A program made the position numbers and the translations under genes. 64,000 nucleotides of DNA, from assembly GCF_023227905.1 (NCBI RefSeq), contig NZ_JALOCF010000018.1:9508-73507 (forward strand). Reading direction: 5' to 3'. The notes beneath the pieces were generated by a model. It was not told the origin of the DNA. It saw only the letters and a list, made by a program, of their open reading frames with translations, and ran no database searches. Of the stretch, positions 8,659 through 15,888 are shown one piece after another (within the stretch, counting starts at the first letter, position 1; every line of letters starts with the position of its first letter). The stretch comes from Methylobacter sp. (GTDB lineage: Bacteria > Pseudomonadota > Gammaproteobacteria > Methylococcales > Methylomonadaceae).

Positions 8659-9171
8659 ATGAAAATTCTAAGTCTAATGAAAATTGCTGATATTTTTACT
8701 GTTGGCAATCTGTGCTGCGGCATCGTTTCGATTTTGCTGGCGATTGACGGCCTTTTTGATTTGAGCGCGTTGCTGTTGTTTTTGGCCGTGGTGTTTGATG
8801 TGCTTGACGGAAAAATAGCGGGGCTGCTGCATCAAAAGAATCTTTTCGGTAAACAAATCGATTCCATGTCCGACCTGGTCTCTTTTGGCGTTGCTCCTGC
8901 CTTGTTGTTTTATTCATTAAGCTCTCCCGGTGTTTTAGGCATCGCCGTCGCGTTGTTTTTTGTCGCCTGCGGCATGCTTCGGCTGGCCCGTTACAATATT
9001 TCCGAAGGAGCCGGTTTTGAAGGCGTGCCTATTACCGTGAACGGCGTGCTATTTCCGGCGCTTTTTCTGCTCTTTGGCAGCTTCCCGCAAAGCCTGAATT
9101 ATTGGCCGATAGTTTTTTTAATTCAGGGCTTGCTTATGATTTCAACTTTTAAAGTATCGCGGATATTCTGA
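8659..9171 (+). CDS. pssA: CDP-diacylglycerol-serine O-phosphatidyltransferase-like enzyme
   Basis: A 170-residue CDP-alcohol phosphatidyltransferase of the short, multi-pass (Bacillus/archaeal-type) PssA group. It has several hydrophobic segments and the catalytic signature DVLDGKIAG...GKQIDSMSD. The consensus is DxxDGxxAR-x8-GxxxDxxxD; here the arginine after alanine is glycine, while all aspartates are kept. It would make phosphatidylserine from CDP-diacylglycerol at the inner membrane. AAGG stands just upstream of the chosen ATG. It lies 71 bp after olsA, in line with a lipid synthesis operon. Confidence 0.8.
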   Translation: MKILSLMKIADIFTVGNLCCGIVSILLAIDGLFDLSALLLFLAVVFDVLDGKIAGLLHQKNLFGKQIDSMSDLVSFGVAPALLFYSLSSPGVLGIAVALFFVACGMLRLARYNISEGAGFEGVPITVNGVLFPALFLLFGSFPQSLNYWPIVFLIQGLLMISTFKVSRIF

Positions 9172-9288
9172 TCCATTTCTGAACCTCCTACAGCGAATAA
9201 AACCAGTATAAAAAATTGCTATTGCGGCCTGTTTCCCGGGTATAAGGATGTAGTGATTTTCATGGACAAAAACGGCTGATTATTTTTT

Positions 9289-10305
9289 ATGACCCCTATT
9301 AAATTCCCTGAACTCGAACAACTTGAACGCATTATTGAGCAATTAGGCGACCGGGCACAGACTGAAGTGGTTGAACGGATTCAATACCAAAACCATGAGT
9401 TCCCCATTCATTGCATTACGCTGGGCTCAACTCGGCCCGATGTCCCTGTACTGGCCTTTTTCGGCGGCGTGCATGGCTTGGAGAAGATAGGTTCCGAAGT
9501 GGTCCTGTCTTATATGGAGACCATCAGCCAGTTGCTGGACTGGGATCAGGAATTTCTGGCCCGGCTTGAAAAATCCCGGCTGGTTTTTGTGCCCATCGTT
9601 AACCCGGTCGGCGTTTATCTGGGCACGCGCTGCAATGGCAACGGCGTCGATTTAATGCGCAACTCGCCCGTCGAAGGCGTGGGCGCCACCCGCATTTTCA
9701 GCGGTCACCGCATCACGCCCCGCCTGCCCTGGTATCGCGGCGATGCAGCCAACATGGAAAAAGAAGCGCAAGCCTTGTGCCGCGTTGTCGACCAACACCT
9801 GTTCAACTCGTCTTTGTCTATCGCGCTGGATTTGCACTCAGGATTCGGCATTCAGGATCGGTTATGGTTTCCGTATGCTTCACGACTTACTCCGTTTGCT
9901 TTTATTGCCGAAACGCTGGCCCTAAAAGAACTGTTCGACCGCTGCTATCAACATCATATCTACCGGATCGAACCGACCTGCCTGGAATATGTGATTAACG
10001 GCGACCTGTGGGATTACCTGTTCGATGACTTTGTGCAACGGTTTGAAGCCGAACGCGTCTTTCTGCCGCTGACGCTGGAAATGGGTTCATGGCTTTGGCT
10101 GCGCAAGAGCCCGATGCATCTATTCTCCCGGCATGGCTTGTTTCATCCGTTGCTGCCGCACCGCCAGCAGCGGATTTTCCGGAGGCATTTCATGCTGTTC
10201 GATTTTCTGCACCGGAGTCTTTTGTATCCCCAGCAATGGACGCAACTTAAGCCAAAACAAAAGGCGGCTTATGAAAAAAAAGCCTTAGGTCTTTGGTATG
10301 AATAA
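9289..10305 (+). CDS. M14-like zinc carboxypeptidase family protein
   Basis: A 338-residue protein with an M14-type zinc site. FFGGVHGLEKIGSE supplies the first His and Glu ligands, SIALDLHSGFG the second His, and a later LTLEMGSW contributes a candidate catalytic Glu. No signal peptide is visible, so it is likely cytosolic. Family members hydrolyse peptides, amino-acid amides or related acyl compounds. Its stop overlaps the start of the alpha/beta hydrolase by 8 bp, so the two are co-translated. Confidence 0.8.
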   Translation: MTPIKFPELEQLERIIEQLGDRAQTEVVERIQYQNHEFPIHCITLGSTRPDVPVLAFFGGVHGLEKIGSEVVLSYMETISQLLDWDQEFLARLEKSRLVFVPIVNPVGVYLGTRCNGNGVDLMRNSPVEGVGATRIFSGHRITPRLPWYRGDAANMEKEAQALCRVVDQHLFNSSLSIALDLHSGFGIQDRLWFPYASRLTPFAFIAETLALKELFDRCYQHHIYRIEPTCLEYVINGDLWDYLFDDFVQRFEAERVFLPLTLEMGSWLWLRKSPMHLFSRHGLFHPLLPHRQQRIFRRHFMLFDFLHRSLLYPQQWTQLKPKQKAAYEKKALGLWYE

Positions 10306-11104
10306 AGCGCTGGGACAAAACTGGATTCTGCTTAGAGGCTTGGCGCGCGAGTCGGGACATTGGGGAGATTTTATTCCGCTCTTGCAATCGGCATTTCCGC
10401 AGGCTCGGATAACGATGCTGGATTTGCCCGGCACCGGCTGTTTTTATCAGCAGACCAGCCCAAGTTCGATCAAGACTATCACCGACAGCATACGCCGTCA
10501 TGCTCTTAATAATGGACTTTTACAACAACCGGTAACGATTCTGGCGCTCTCGCTGGGGGCGATGGTCGCTTGGGAATGGATGCGCCGCTATCCCGAAGAT
10601 ATTTGCGGCGCAGTCCTGATGAATACCAGCTTTGCCGATGTGAGTCCTTTTTACCAACGGCTGCGCTGGCAAAGTTATAGGAGCTTTATTGCCTTGGCGA
10701 TGACGCGCAACCTGCATAAACGGGAATCGGGGATTTTGCAGCTGACCAGCAACCGCCGCACTCAGCGTAAGCAACTAACCAATGCTTGGGAAAAGATACA
10801 AACCGAACGCCCAATCAACCTTAAAAACAGCGTCCGCCAGATGATAGCGGCTGCAAGCTATCGGCCCGGCGACATAAAACCCAGGCAGCCGGTTTTATTA
10901 TTAAACGGATTGGGCGACCGCTTGGTAGCGCCAGCCTGCTCGGAATCGATACACAAAAAATGGCAATTGGAACTTCGCCGCCATCTCTGGGCGGGCCACG
11001 ACCTGACCTTGGATGACGGCGCCTGGGTGGTGTCGCAGCTGAAAGATTGGTTGGATCAAAAGTCTTTTACTCACCACGAACGACTACATGGATGCAGGAG
11101 GTAG
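10298..11104 (+). CDS. Alpha/beta hydrolase with a repeat-derived C terminus
   Basis: A 268-residue alpha/beta hydrolase fold protein. The oxyanion region is WILLRGLARESGHW, the nucleophile elbow is ALSLGAM (Ser, with Ala in place of the first Gly), and the catalytic His is in WAGHDLTLDD near the end. The substrate is unknown. The last 11 residues (THHERLHGCRR) come from an inserted MITE-like element. Removing the element and one target copy leaves an ORF ending QKSFKFM, so the enzyme core is unaffected. It is translationally coupled to the upstream M14-like gene. Confidence 0.82.
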   Translation: MNKALGQNWILLRGLARESGHWGDFIPLLQSAFPQARITMLDLPGTGCFYQQTSPSSIKTITDSIRRHALNNGLLQQPVTILALSLGAMVAWEWMRRYPEDICGAVLMNTSFADVSPFYQRLRWQSYRSFIALAMTRNLHKRESGILQLTSNRRTQRKQLTNAWEKIQTERPINLKNSVRQMIAAASYRPGDIKPRQPVLLLNGLGDRLVAPACSESIHKKWQLELRRHLWAGHDLTLDDGAWVVSQLKDWLDQKSFTHHERLHGCRR

Positions 11105-11244
11105 GCAGAAAACCGCTCCTGCGTTTTCTGCATTCGCCACATCCCTGTGGTTTAGCAATGCAGGAGCAATTGCCGAGACACGAAGAAATAAGCTTCGTGA
11201 TCTTCGTGTCGCCTAGAGGCGCCTACTTTTGGCTTCGTGGTGAT
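11070..11244. mobile_element. 175-bp MITE-like element with 9-bp target site duplication
   Basis: The ends are a perfect 10-bp inverted repeat, TCACCACGAA (11071-11080) and TTCGTGGTGA (11234-11243). It is flanked by the direct repeat AGTCTTTTA at 11061-11069 and 11245-11253. The interior has stem-forming blocks such as CACGAAG...CTTCGTG and a block shared with the 60.9-61.2 kb region (CCACATCCCT, GCAATGCAGGAGCAATTGCC). It encodes no transposase. Confidence 0.75.
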
Positions 11245-11342
11245 AGTCTTTTAAATTCATGTAATTGTCATCAAACAGTTAACTTCCTGTAATAATCCAA
11301 GCGTATTTTAGCCTTCATCGTAACTTGTTGGAGGCGGGTACC

Positions 11343-12140
11343 ATGGCATTGAAATATCGTTCAATCTGGATTTCAGACACTCATCTTGGCACTAAAGGCT
11401 GCAAGGCCGAACAGCTCAGGGATTTTCTCGACAGCGTTGAGTGCGACTATTTATACCTGGTCGGCGATATTATCGATTTATGGAAATTCAGGTCCGGCTT
11501 TTACTGGCCTGCCCTGCACAGCGACATCGTGCAACGGGTCATCGACAAGGCTAAAAAAGGCACCCGCGTCATTTATATACCCGGCAATCATGACGCACAA
11601 TTTCGAAAACATGCCGACATGCATTTTAACGGCATCGATATACAACTGAATGCCGTCCATACCACCCAGGACGGCCGCAAGTTCCTGGTGCTGCACGGCG
11701 ACGAATTCGACAGCATCGTCTGTCACAACAAAAACCTGGCTTACATCGGCGGCGAAGCTTATGAAGCCTTGTTGTACGTCAATCGCTGGCTGAATATCCT
11801 GCGCTCAAAAATGGGCTACAAATACTGGTCCATCTCTGCGTTTTTAAAACACAAGGTCAAAAACATCATCAGCTTCATGGATAACTATCAGCACATCCTG
11901 AGCCTGGAAGCGCAAAAACGGCAGGTGGACGGCGTTATTTGCGGGCATATCCATCATGCCGACATTGCCGACATGGAATTCGGCAAAACCTACTGCAATT
12001 GCGGCGACTGGGTCGAAAGCTGCACTGCCTTGGTTGAAGATGGAACAGGACAGCTTTCCATAGTCCGCTGGCTGGAAGAAAGTCACCAATTGCTGGATCG
12101 GCAGCTTGAGCCGCAACCAGGCTATGCAGAGGCGGCTTGA
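11343..12140 (+). CDS. LpxH-like metallophosphoesterase (UDP-2,3-diacylglucosamine diphosphatase family)
   Basis: A 265-residue calcineurin-like phosphoesterase. The metal-binding motifs appear in order: WISDTHLGT, LVGDIIDLW, YIPGNHDAQF, LVLHGDEFD and VICGHIHHA. The family cleaves UDP-2,3-diacylglucosamine to lipid X in lipid A synthesis, or acts on related pyrophosphate lipids. The ATG at 11343 is chosen because GGAGG stands 7 nt upstream; an upstream TTG would add six residues. It is followed by PAP2 phosphatase and glycosyltransferase genes, which suggests work on a glycolipid rather than housekeeping LpxH. Confidence 0.8.
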   Translation: MALKYRSIWISDTHLGTKGCKAEQLRDFLDSVECDYLYLVGDIIDLWKFRSGFYWPALHSDIVQRVIDKAKKGTRVIYIPGNHDAQFRKHADMHFNGIDIQLNAVHTTQDGRKFLVLHGDEFDSIVCHNKNLAYIGGEAYEALLYVNRWLNILRSKMGYKYWSISAFLKHKVKNIISFMDNYQHILSLEAQKRQVDGVICGHIHHADIADMEFGKTYCNCGDWVESCTALVEDGTGQLSIVRWLEESHQLLDRQLEPQPGYAEAA

Positions 12141-12308
12141 CCTCATTTGTCACGAAAACTTAAACAAACGTTCATTTCCTTGTCACAAAAGAGCTTTAGT
12201 CTTTGCCCCGTAGGCTAGGGATAAAGAGTAAATGGAAAATCCTAGATTTTCACCTCTGTAAACGGTCTTTATCGGCTTTTGCAGGGCTTCTTCCAAGAGG
12301 ATAAAGAA

Positions 12309-12830
12309 ATGAAACTGCTCTATTCCATCCATAAATACGACGTAAGCCTGTTCACCTGGCTGATCAATGCCCGGATGCACGCCACTTTGACCAAATCGGC
12401 TCGCCATATCTCAAAAACCGGCGATGGCCCGTTGTATGGGTTTATCGGAAGCTTGTTATATTGGAGTGAAGGCTTAAGCCCATTCCTGCAAGCGATCCTG
12501 TTGGCCTTTGTCATCGAAAGGCCGCTCTATTTTGTACTGAAAAACAGTCTGAGGCGTAACCGGCCGCAAGCAACTCTGCAAAACTTCCGCAGCATCATTA
12601 CCCCTTCGGATCAATTCAGTTTTCCATCCGGCCATACCTCCGCCGCTTTCATGATGGCGACGTTGCTTGGCTTTTATTGCATGCCTTTAATGATCCCGCT
12701 TTATTGCTGGGCGGCATTGGTCGGTTTCTCCCGAGTGGTTCTGGGTGTGCATTTTCCGACCGATACCTTGGTTGACGCTATTTTGGGAATCGGTACAGCA
12801 CTATTTAGTTTGGGGCACTTCATCATATGA
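12309..12830 (+). CDS. PAP2-family membrane phosphatase
   Basis: A 173-residue multi-pass membrane protein with the three acid-phosphatase motifs: KNSLRRNRPQ, PSGHTSAA and SRVVLGVHFPTD. Such enzymes dephosphorylate phosphatidic acid, phosphatidylglycerol phosphate or undecaprenyl diphosphate on the periplasmic face. The ATG at 12309 has AGAGGAT upstream; an in-frame upstream ATG would add a poor N terminus. Its stop overlaps the start of the glycosyltransferase (ATGA), indicating a shared transcript. Confidence 0.87.
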   Translation: MKLLYSIHKYDVSLFTWLINARMHATLTKSARHISKTGDGPLYGFIGSLLYWSEGLSPFLQAILLAFVIERPLYFVLKNSLRRNRPQATLQNFRSIITPSDQFSFPSGHTSAAFMMATLLGFYCMPLMIPLYCWAALVGFSRVVLGVHFPTDTLVDAILGIGTALFSLGHFII

Positions 12831-13867
12831 GAATTTTTTACGGGGTACAGGGCACCGGAAACGGCCACATCACGCGCGCACGGCTAATGGCAAAAGAGCT
12901 TTACGCCGCCGGGATTGACGTGACCTTTCAATTTTCCGGCCGCTCTGCGGATAAGTATTTCGACATGGAAGTCTTCAACGGCTATCAGTTACGCACCGGC
13001 CTAACCTTTCATACCGAGAAAGGACAAGTCAGTTACCTTAAAACGGCGCTTGACGCCAAACCCATCACCTTCATCAAGGATATAAAATCCTTGGATTTGA
13101 GCGGCTATGACCTCGTGATCAGCGATTTTGAGCCGGTCACCGCCTGGGCAGCAAAAAGCCAAAAAAAGCCGGTTTTGGGCATCGGACACCAATATGCCTT
13201 TAATCATAAAATCCCCAGAGAGGGATCGGACCCTATCGCCGACCGGGTTATAAAATATTTTGCCCCTGTCGATAATGGGGTCGGTTTGCACTGGCACCAT
13301 TTCGGACAGCCTATTTTGCCGCCGATTATCGATACGCCGGAAACGCCCCAAACTATCATCAAAAACAAGATCATTGTGTATCTGCCTTTTGAAGACCAGC
13401 ATGAAGTGGTCCGGCTTTTGTCACAGTTTGAAAATTTCCAGTTTCATGTTTATGCGCCGGAACCGGTTCCATCAGAATTCGAGCATATCGTCTGCAATTC
13501 GTTGTCGCGTGACGGTTTTCTGAAAGATTTATACGACTGTGCAGGCATTATCAGCAATGCCGGGTTCGAACTGGCCAGCGAAGCGCTGCAACTGGGCAAA
13601 AAAATCCTGGCTAAACCGTTGCATGCGCAAATGGAGCAAATCTCCAATGCCGCTGCATTACAGCAGTTAGGCTACGGGCATGTTATGCAGAGTATGGATA
13701 CAGCCGTTATTGATCATTGGCTGCATGACGACCATGCCATCCATATCACCTACCCCAATATCGCTAAAGTGCTGGTGCAATGGATACAGGACGGGATGCC
13801 GAAAATGGACACGGATTTTATAGAATCCGTCTGGAATACCGTGGAAGTGTTACGCGTTAAGCAGTAG
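12827..13867 (+). CDS. MJ1255/VC2487-type glycosyltransferase
   Basis: A 346-residue GT-B-fold glycosyltransferase with the N-terminal signature YGVQGTGNGHITRA. The nucleotide-sugar half contains GIISNAGFELASEALQLGK, where the family has its donor-binding loop. The protein resembles MurG/UDP-glucuronosyltransferase relatives but the acceptor is unknown. It is translationally coupled to the PAP2 gene, so a lipid-linked acceptor is plausible. Confidence 0.85.
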   Translation: MRIFYGVQGTGNGHITRARLMAKELYAAGIDVTFQFSGRSADKYFDMEVFNGYQLRTGLTFHTEKGQVSYLKTALDAKPITFIKDIKSLDLSGYDLVISDFEPVTAWAAKSQKKPVLGIGHQYAFNHKIPREGSDPIADRVIKYFAPVDNGVGLHWHHFGQPILPPIIDTPETPQTIIKNKIIVYLPFEDQHEVVRLLSQFENFQFHVYAPEPVPSEFEHIVCNSLSRDGFLKDLYDCAGIISNAGFELASEALQLGKKILAKPLHAQMEQISNAAALQQLGYGHVMQSMDTAVIDHWLHDDHAIHITYPNIAKVLVQWIQDGMPKMDTDFIESVWNTVEVLRVKQ

Positions 13868-13910
13868 CTCAATCTTTATAACCGACTATAAAGGTTGCCA
13901 TACGCGCAAA

Positions 13911-13939
13911 CCGGACTAAGCCCTTTGTCTTTTGTCCGG
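13911..13939. terminator. Weak hairpin between convergent genes
   Basis: CCGGAC (13911-13916) pairs with GTCCGG (13934-13939) around a 17-nt loop between the convergent glycosyltransferase and M41-like genes. No good U-tract follows on either strand. Confidence 0.3.
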
Positions 13940-13946
13940 CAAAACA

Positions 13947-14633
13947 CTAGCACTTCAAATATGGCGCGATAATTTTTTCATCCAGCACCACAATCGCTTC
14001 TTCGCAACTGATTATATTCTCCTTGTTGTTAAGAATATAATCGGCCAGCCGCTCAATCGCCTTCCAGTGAGCAGGCGAGCTTATAAATTGAAAGGCCTTA
14101 TTAAACAGCTCAGCCATTTTTTCTTCGTGCCGGTTTCCAGCCGCGATAAAACTGTCCAGATATTCATAAACCTTTTCAAGATCGGATGTGCCGCCATAAT
14201 GGCGCAAGGCATCAATGTTAACCAGCCGGGCACTGAACTGTTCATTATCGCGTAAAGCGACGTACTTTGCTTCCGCCAGAGGCCCGATCATCAGATTGAT
14301 CATATCCGCTTCAAAAGCGGTCCGATACGCGTCTTGATCAGCATCTGAGAAATAATGGGCGCTTTCAATTAACGCAACCGGCAGGCTATGAATCAAGCGG
14401 CCACCTTCCACGGCGGCGGCAAAATGGTCACAAGCCAAGCGGGTGCCCTGAGTGTTGCCTTGCTGTTGATCGACTGCCTTAATAGTGATGTGAAAGTAAA
14501 CGGGCGGCAATTGTTTCTGTTTATTGTAAAGATAAATGGCGGTAGCGTGACCCGCCTCGTGGTAGGCGATTTGCCTGAGCAAATCTTGATCATCAATAGT
14601 GCAGGATACATCAGTTTGGTAATTCCGTTTCAT
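13947..14633 (-). CDS. Stand-alone M41-like (FtsH protease domain) metalloprotease homologue
   Basis: A 228-residue soluble protein. The zinc motif HEAGH stands at residues 25-29 (IAYHEAGHATAIYLYN). A later GTSDLEKVYEYL resembles the FtsH helix that supplies the third zinc ligand Asp. There is no AAA+ ATPase domain and no membrane segment, unlike FtsH, so substrate unfolding would need a partner or the protein acts on exposed chains. GGTGGA stands just before the ATG. A rho-independent terminator lies immediately upstream in its leader, so expression may be attenuated. Confidence 0.7.
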   Translation of the reverse strand: MKRNYQTDVSCTIDDQDLLRQIAYHEAGHATAIYLYNKQKQLPPVYFHITIKAVDQQQGNTQGTRLACDHFAAAVEGGRLIHSLPVALIESAHYFSDADQDAYRTAFEADMINLMIGPLAEAKYVALRDNEQFSARLVNIDALRHYGGTSDLEKVYEYLDSFIAAGNRHEEKMAELFNKAFQFISSPAHWKAIERLADYILNNKENIISCEEAIVVLDEKIIAPYLKC

Positions 14634-14650
14634 GATTCCACCTGTAAGTT

Positions 14651-14680
14651 AAAAAAATGCGGCCAGAGCTGCCGGCCGCA
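14651..14680 (-). terminator. Terminator inside the leader of the M41-like gene
   Basis: Read on the minus strand, TGCGGCC and GGCCGCA form a 7-bp GC-rich stem around a 9-nt loop (14680-14658), followed directly by seven Ts (14657-14651). The ATG of the M41-like gene is only 17 nt further on. A second hairpin, ATTCCCTT/AAGGGAAT at 14707-14727, precedes it. The pair resembles an attenuator or the 3' end of a small leader RNA. Confidence 0.6.
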
Positions 14681-14775
14681 CAAAGAGGAAGGATAACTAA
14701 ACTCTAATTCCCTTTATCCAAGGGAATGATCTCAAGAGTTGCAATTAGTCTAATAAATGAAATCTGCCTTGAAAA

Positions 14776-14807
14776 TGCGTCTTATTGTCGCGCGACAATA
14801 AGACGCA
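14776..14807. promoter_or_regulatory. 32-bp perfect palindrome between divergent genes
   Basis: Arm TGCGTCTTATTGTCG (14776-14790), centre CG, and the exact reverse complement to 14807. It lies 143 bp upstream of the divergent M41-like gene and 188 bp upstream of the IHF-beta-like gene. No U-tract follows, so it is more likely a protein-binding site or cruciform than a terminator. Confidence 0.7.
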
Positions 14808-14995
14808 GAAAATGGCACGGTATGTGCTGCATGTTTTGGTTTGCACGATGAAAAACACTCCAAAACCGCATGAAAACCGGACTTAAACAAATCATTAAAC
14901 GGCTTATCGTGGCATTTCACACAGAAAAACAGGGCATATGCCACATCATCCCGTTTGGCCGAACAAATGACTTTTAAACAAGCACAGGATCCAAT

Positions 14996-15307
14996 ATGAC
15001 TAAATCAGAACTTATTGATATTTTGGTTAAAAAGCGTCCGCATTTGCAGCGGAAAGATGTGGAATTGGCGGTTGCCTGTATAATCGAGCAGATGAGCAAG
15101 GCACTGATGGCTAACGATAGAATAGAAATCAGGGGCTTTGGCAGTTTCTCCCTGCATTACCACCCGCCTTTTACCGGTCGAGACCCCAGAACCGGAGCTG
15201 AATTAAACTTGCCGCCCCGATATTCGCCCTATTTCAAACCGGGCAGAGAATTACGCCAGAGAGTCGATCTGTTAAGAACGGTTTATCGGATTAAGCAAAA
15301 AGTCTAG
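14996..15307 (+). CDS. ihfB: Integration host factor beta-like DNA-bending protein
   Basis: A 103-residue HU/IHF family protein: MTKSELIDILVKKRPHL, the core EIRGFGSFSLHYHPP, and the beta-arm tip GRDPRTGAELNLPP with the intercalating proline. The C terminus FKPGRELRQRVD matches IHF-beta rather than HU. It bends DNA as a dimer with the alpha subunit. Here it stands alone, not next to rpsA as in many gammaproteobacteria, so it may be a paralogue. A bidirectional terminator follows. Confidence 0.85.
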   Translation: MTKSELIDILVKKRPHLQRKDVELAVACIIEQMSKALMANDRIEIRGFGSFSLHYHPPFTGRDPRTGAELNLPPRYSPYFKPGRELRQRVDLLRTVYRIKQKV

Positions 15308-15375
15308 CTTTAAATCAAAGCGGCTTGAACGGATGACTACAGTCTCCGTATGAGGTTTGAAGAAGATTGCAACGT

Positions 15376-15409
15376 AAAACGGCGGCCGGAAAAGTTCCCG
15401 GCCGCCGTT
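15376..15409. terminator. Bidirectional terminator between ihfB-like and smbP-like genes
   Basis: AACGGCGGCCGG (15378-15389) pairs perfectly with CCGGCCGCCGTT (15398-15409) around an 8-nt loop. TTTT follows on the minus strand, the direction of the smbP-like gene, and TTAAT on the plus strand. It sits between two convergent genes. Confidence 0.8.
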
Positions 15410-15427
15410 AATCATTACAGTGTTTAA

Positions 15428-15772
15428 TTATTGACCGATAGATTGGCGCATGTGGACCATGGCTTCTTCGGTATGCTTGGTACCGACATCCGCATGGCCT
15501 TTTTTAGCATGATCGATGGCTTCTTTTAAATGCTTCACAGCCTCAGTCATGTGCACATGCGCTTCGGCATGTTCTTTTTCCGCCGCTTCTGCATGTTTTA
15601 AACCTTCTTCCGCATGCTTAAGCAGTTGGTCGGCATGACCGTCTTGCCCATGAGCCGTAGCCATAGCCGAATGCTCCAGCGCTTGCGCTGTATGATGCTC
15701 GGTAGCATTTGCCTGGGAACTTAAACCAAGAGCCAGGGCGCCCATTAATACAACAATAAATTTTAATTTCAT
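15428..15772 (-). CDS. Small metal-binding protein, SmbP-like
   Basis: A 114-residue exported protein with signal peptide MKLKFIVVLMGALALGLSSQ ending near NATE. The mature part is a string of short helical repeats rich in His, Glu, Lys and Ala (HAEEGLKHAEAAEKEHAEAH, HLKEAIDHAKKGHAD). SmbP of Nitrosomonas europaea has the same make-up and binds copper and other divalent metals in the periplasm. A copper buffering role would suit a methanotroph. Composition is unlike the neighbours because of the repeats. Confidence 0.8.
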   Translation of the reverse strand: MKLKFIVVLMGALALGLSSQANATEHHTAQALEHSAMATAHGQDGHADQLLKHAEEGLKHAEAAEKEHAEAHVHMTEAVKHLKEAIDHAKKGHADVGTKHTEEAMVHMRQSIGQ

Positions 15773-15888
15773 GAGAATATCCTTAAGTAGTTAATTAATA
15801 TGGCAGATCACCGTAATAGCTATCGTCATCGGGGACGCTTTAGCATTACGGCTGAAGTTAGTGTAACTCATTCCGGATGTTATGTAAG

